The notes under the pieces were generated by a model. It was not told the origin of the DNA and ran no database searches. It saw only the letters and a program-made list of their open reading frames with translations. A program made the position numbers and the translations under genes. A stretch of 64,000 nt of DNA from Manduca sexta (taxonomy: Eukaryota > Arthropoda > Insecta > Lepidoptera > Sphingidae): the NCBI RefSeq assembly GCF_014839805.1, contig NC_051129.1, positions 3,224,001 through 3,288,000 of the forward strand, given 5' to 3'. Positions 61,520-64,000 of the stretch are shown here, one piece after another; within the stretch, counting starts at the first letter, position 1; every line of letters begins with the position of its first letter.

Positions 61520-63455
61520 ACCTTCAAGAAAACATGTGCATAACTAGCTAGGATTATTTAGACAAATTATTTACTTTCGAAAAAAATCTTCGAGAACCTT
61601 CCGTCATTTAGAAAGTGTAACGAGCATAAAAATATCCATTTAATCCTTTATTGCTCTTTATTTTATATTTTTATAGTATTGATGTCAACACGGTGTCATT
61701 ATACTATATGGCATAATATATGTTTAAATGTCAACGATTTTATGGTCGAAACGATACAGTCCATGCGGCAATGTAGGATGCGCAGGGTTGGCACACATTC
61801 GATTTTTTTTTTTAATTTGTGAATTTTTATTAATATAATATGTAATATTATACGAAGAAAAATTGTTACATTCTATAGATGTAATAATATGATTTATGAA
61901 AAATTTAAGCTTACATTCGATAGTGTAACTAATCAACTGCACCATTATGCATGCATGCATAATATTTTGTTGCTTAGTAATCGTCTATGATAAATTATAT
62001 CAATAACAGATACAGAACCCAATAATAACTCATTCACGCGTATTTTTCAAATATAAAAATCACCTTCAAATATATACATTTGATCTCACCTAACTGCGTC
62101 TAATAAACAAATATAGGCTATTCATAAATCGAAAGCGATGACGTAATAACGGATATAAACACATACAAATGACAATATTAAAATAATTTCAATGACTAAG
62201 AACACGTGTTCATTTCCTCACGTTTTCCTTTATTTTACGACTGTGATTATATTTTATATATTGACTATTATGTTGAGAATATTATATTTATCTTTATGCC
62301 TACGCTGTTGCTATTAATGGTTTGATAGAGGAACAACATCGTAACTCATTTCCTCTGAATGGAATATTATTTTCAAACATATAGAGATATACAGCTAATA
62401 AAATTATAATTTGATTTCCTTACCATATTTATTTGTCCGTTTACTGTCACTTTTAACATGATTGTAGAAAGCTAATGAATACTAATGTAAAAATAATTTC
62501 AGTTTAATTGACAGTCTTAACTATTTAGTCATCTATAAAATAAAATTATTATTTTAAATACAATTTTCTTCATTTTCGTTTTAACTTCTCGTTCCATCGG
62601 TACAATTTTCTTGTTATTATTCCCATTAAATATGGTGTCATCAATTTTAAAAATATGTTTGCCGTTATTTATTTTATGACCGGCAACTAGTCGTCAGTTG
62701 CATCATTATCAGGATGTAGTATTAGTAATAATATTTAGTTTTATTCGATCTGAAAAACGGCTACAATACCTTATAAAGTGTATATCAGAAACTCCGGGTT
62801 AATACAGATTAGAAAATCTAATATCTCAGCCCGGGATTCGAACCCAAGACCTCAGAGTCATTGCGTACTGCGTACCTAATACAAACAAGCTAACAAGCTA
62901 GTAAAAAAAACTAAATATAATGCCAACTCCAACTGCCAACCCTACAGGCATGGCAGCAACGTATGTGTTCCGAATTTAAACAGCGTTATGTAATAAAATG
63001 CCTACTTATGGAACACTCGAGGTGCTTCTTTTATTTCGTACTGTGTCGTTTGTCACCCACTATATCGTCACTTAGACGGGTTTCCAAGACTATAAATGTA
63101 TTCCAGACCATTTAACTCAACGATGCTCTCAGACAATACTTAAACACTAAAAAATTATATTCGTGAAAGAATTGTTGTTGAATTTTAAGTGTAAAAGAAC
63201 TATCAATGTTAAATTTATTTTAAATATTGTACATTAAAGTGATCTTTAATCACTAAGTCTCCCCCCCTGTCCTATCACTAAAATGGCGCAAAGTTTTTTC
63301 AATCATGTAATAATGATTTGGTTTTGTTTTACTGGTCATCTATTTAACTACAATCCTTCTAAAGTTTTGTTAAATAATGATAAGTCAGGAAATGTAGAGA
63401 TTACTTGAATATATGTTTTTTGGAAATATAACGACACTGTGACATTGAAATAAAA
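61520..63455. other. AT-rich DNA with one decayed SINE head, no gene seen
   Basis: Only short frames occur. The stretch holds a decayed S1 copy at 62770-62900. Confidence 0.45.
62770..62900 (-). mobile_element. Decayed SINE family S1 head
   Basis: On the minus strand 'tctgaggtcttgggttcga' with an intact B box is followed by a diverged body with 'cccggagtttctgatat'. It is not a functional tRNA: no acceptor pairing. Confidence 0.6.
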
Positions 63456-63463
63456 ACTATTTA

Positions 63464-63555
63464 AACGGATTTTATCGCGGTTTTTTATATTATTATTTTC
63501 TCCCGACGTTTCGAAGACTTTGCAGCCTTCATGGTCACGGGGGGGACACTGTGAC
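63464..63555 (+). repeat. Interspersed repeat R6
   Basis: Contains 'cggattttatcgcggtt', 'ttctcccgacgtttcgaag' and 'ttcatggtcacgggg'; the best-preserved copy of this family in the window. Confidence 0.7.
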
Positions 63556-63883
63556 GTTTATTTTTGGTCGTAATTAGACAAATACCATACGTATATAGAA
63601 TAAAATAATTTAAAGCAACATCTCTATTAATTTATCTTTTACACTTTAAACAATAAAACATCTTTGATCTCATAGTTTTGTGGGACATTGTCAAATATTC
63701 ATCCGCTCCACACAGTACAGCCTTGTGCCTGCACATGTTTCCACAATAGATCCACTGTGTTTCAATAGATCTGATGACGCATTCGTGATGAGTGAATAGG
63801 TTTTTGTTTTCATTTCAAAGCTATAGCCTTTATAATCAAGATTATGGGTATTGGGTATTGTGACTCCAATATTTTTTATACTG

Positions 63884-64000
63884 GTCAAGTGACCCTTCTG
63901 TACCTGATGGTAAGTGGAGTGGGGATCCAATAGAACGTCGACTGACGAGATAGGATTACCCCTCGGTAGTCGTCACAATTATGCTGGCGTGTTGGAACCA
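63884..64000 (+). repeat. LINE 3'-region-like repeat R4, cut by the window end
   Basis: Matches 55948-56070 ('ctgatggtaagtggagtgg', 'ggcgtgttggaacc') and continues past the last base. Confidence 0.7.

Noticed and set aside
62821..62880. Second tRNA-like B box
   Set aside because: Decayed SINE head without acceptor pairing.

Overview
This is eukaryotic, AT-rich DNA, most likely from a moth or butterfly (Lepidoptera). The evidence is the density of short tRNA-derived SINEs with Pol III A and B boxes, small Helitron-like elements (TC...CTAG between A and T), 5'-truncated LINE tails, a short (CCTAA)n tract of the insect telomere type, and very few long reading frames. I cannot name the species.

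Layout. (1) 1-9919 and 14635-26031 are two near-identical copies (A and B) of one segment of about 10 kb. They differ by small indels and by reciprocal transposon insertions: one SINE family is present only in A, another SINE plus a 1.4-kb element only in B. Copy A ends at exactly 500 N (9920-10419). I read this as two haplotypes of one locus placed side by side by the assembler, although a real tandem duplication is not excluded. (2) 10420-14634 holds transposon fragments, a 22-copy array of an 84-bp satellite with a simple higher-order pattern, and a promoter-like stretch with a possible first exon. (3) 26032-43999 is mostly unique AT-rich DNA, studded with SINEs, LINE tails, two Helitron-like elements and one candidate recursive splice site. 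(4) 44057-46129, minus strand, is the only long open gene: an intronless 690-residue protein with six Cys-His repeats (C-x-H-x-P-x-C-x5-C), family not recognised. (5) 46130-64000 is again intron-like DNA with repeats, a clean tRNA-Val(CAC) gene, and a candidate terminal exon (60868 to about 61100) with a splice acceptor, an open frame and an AATAAA signal.

How the parts may fit together. A promoter-like first exon (about 13991-14132), a possible 24-nt microexon, a ratchet-type AG|GTACGT site and a terminal-exon-like block all lie on the plus strand. They could belong to one long plus-strand gene whose intron hosts the antisense Cys-His gene and the tRNA gene. This is inference; only transcript data can show it. 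I found no bacterial-type system, no CRISPR array and no clearly new multi-gene system. The best leads are the Cys-His repeat protein, the satellite array and the paired A/B segments.
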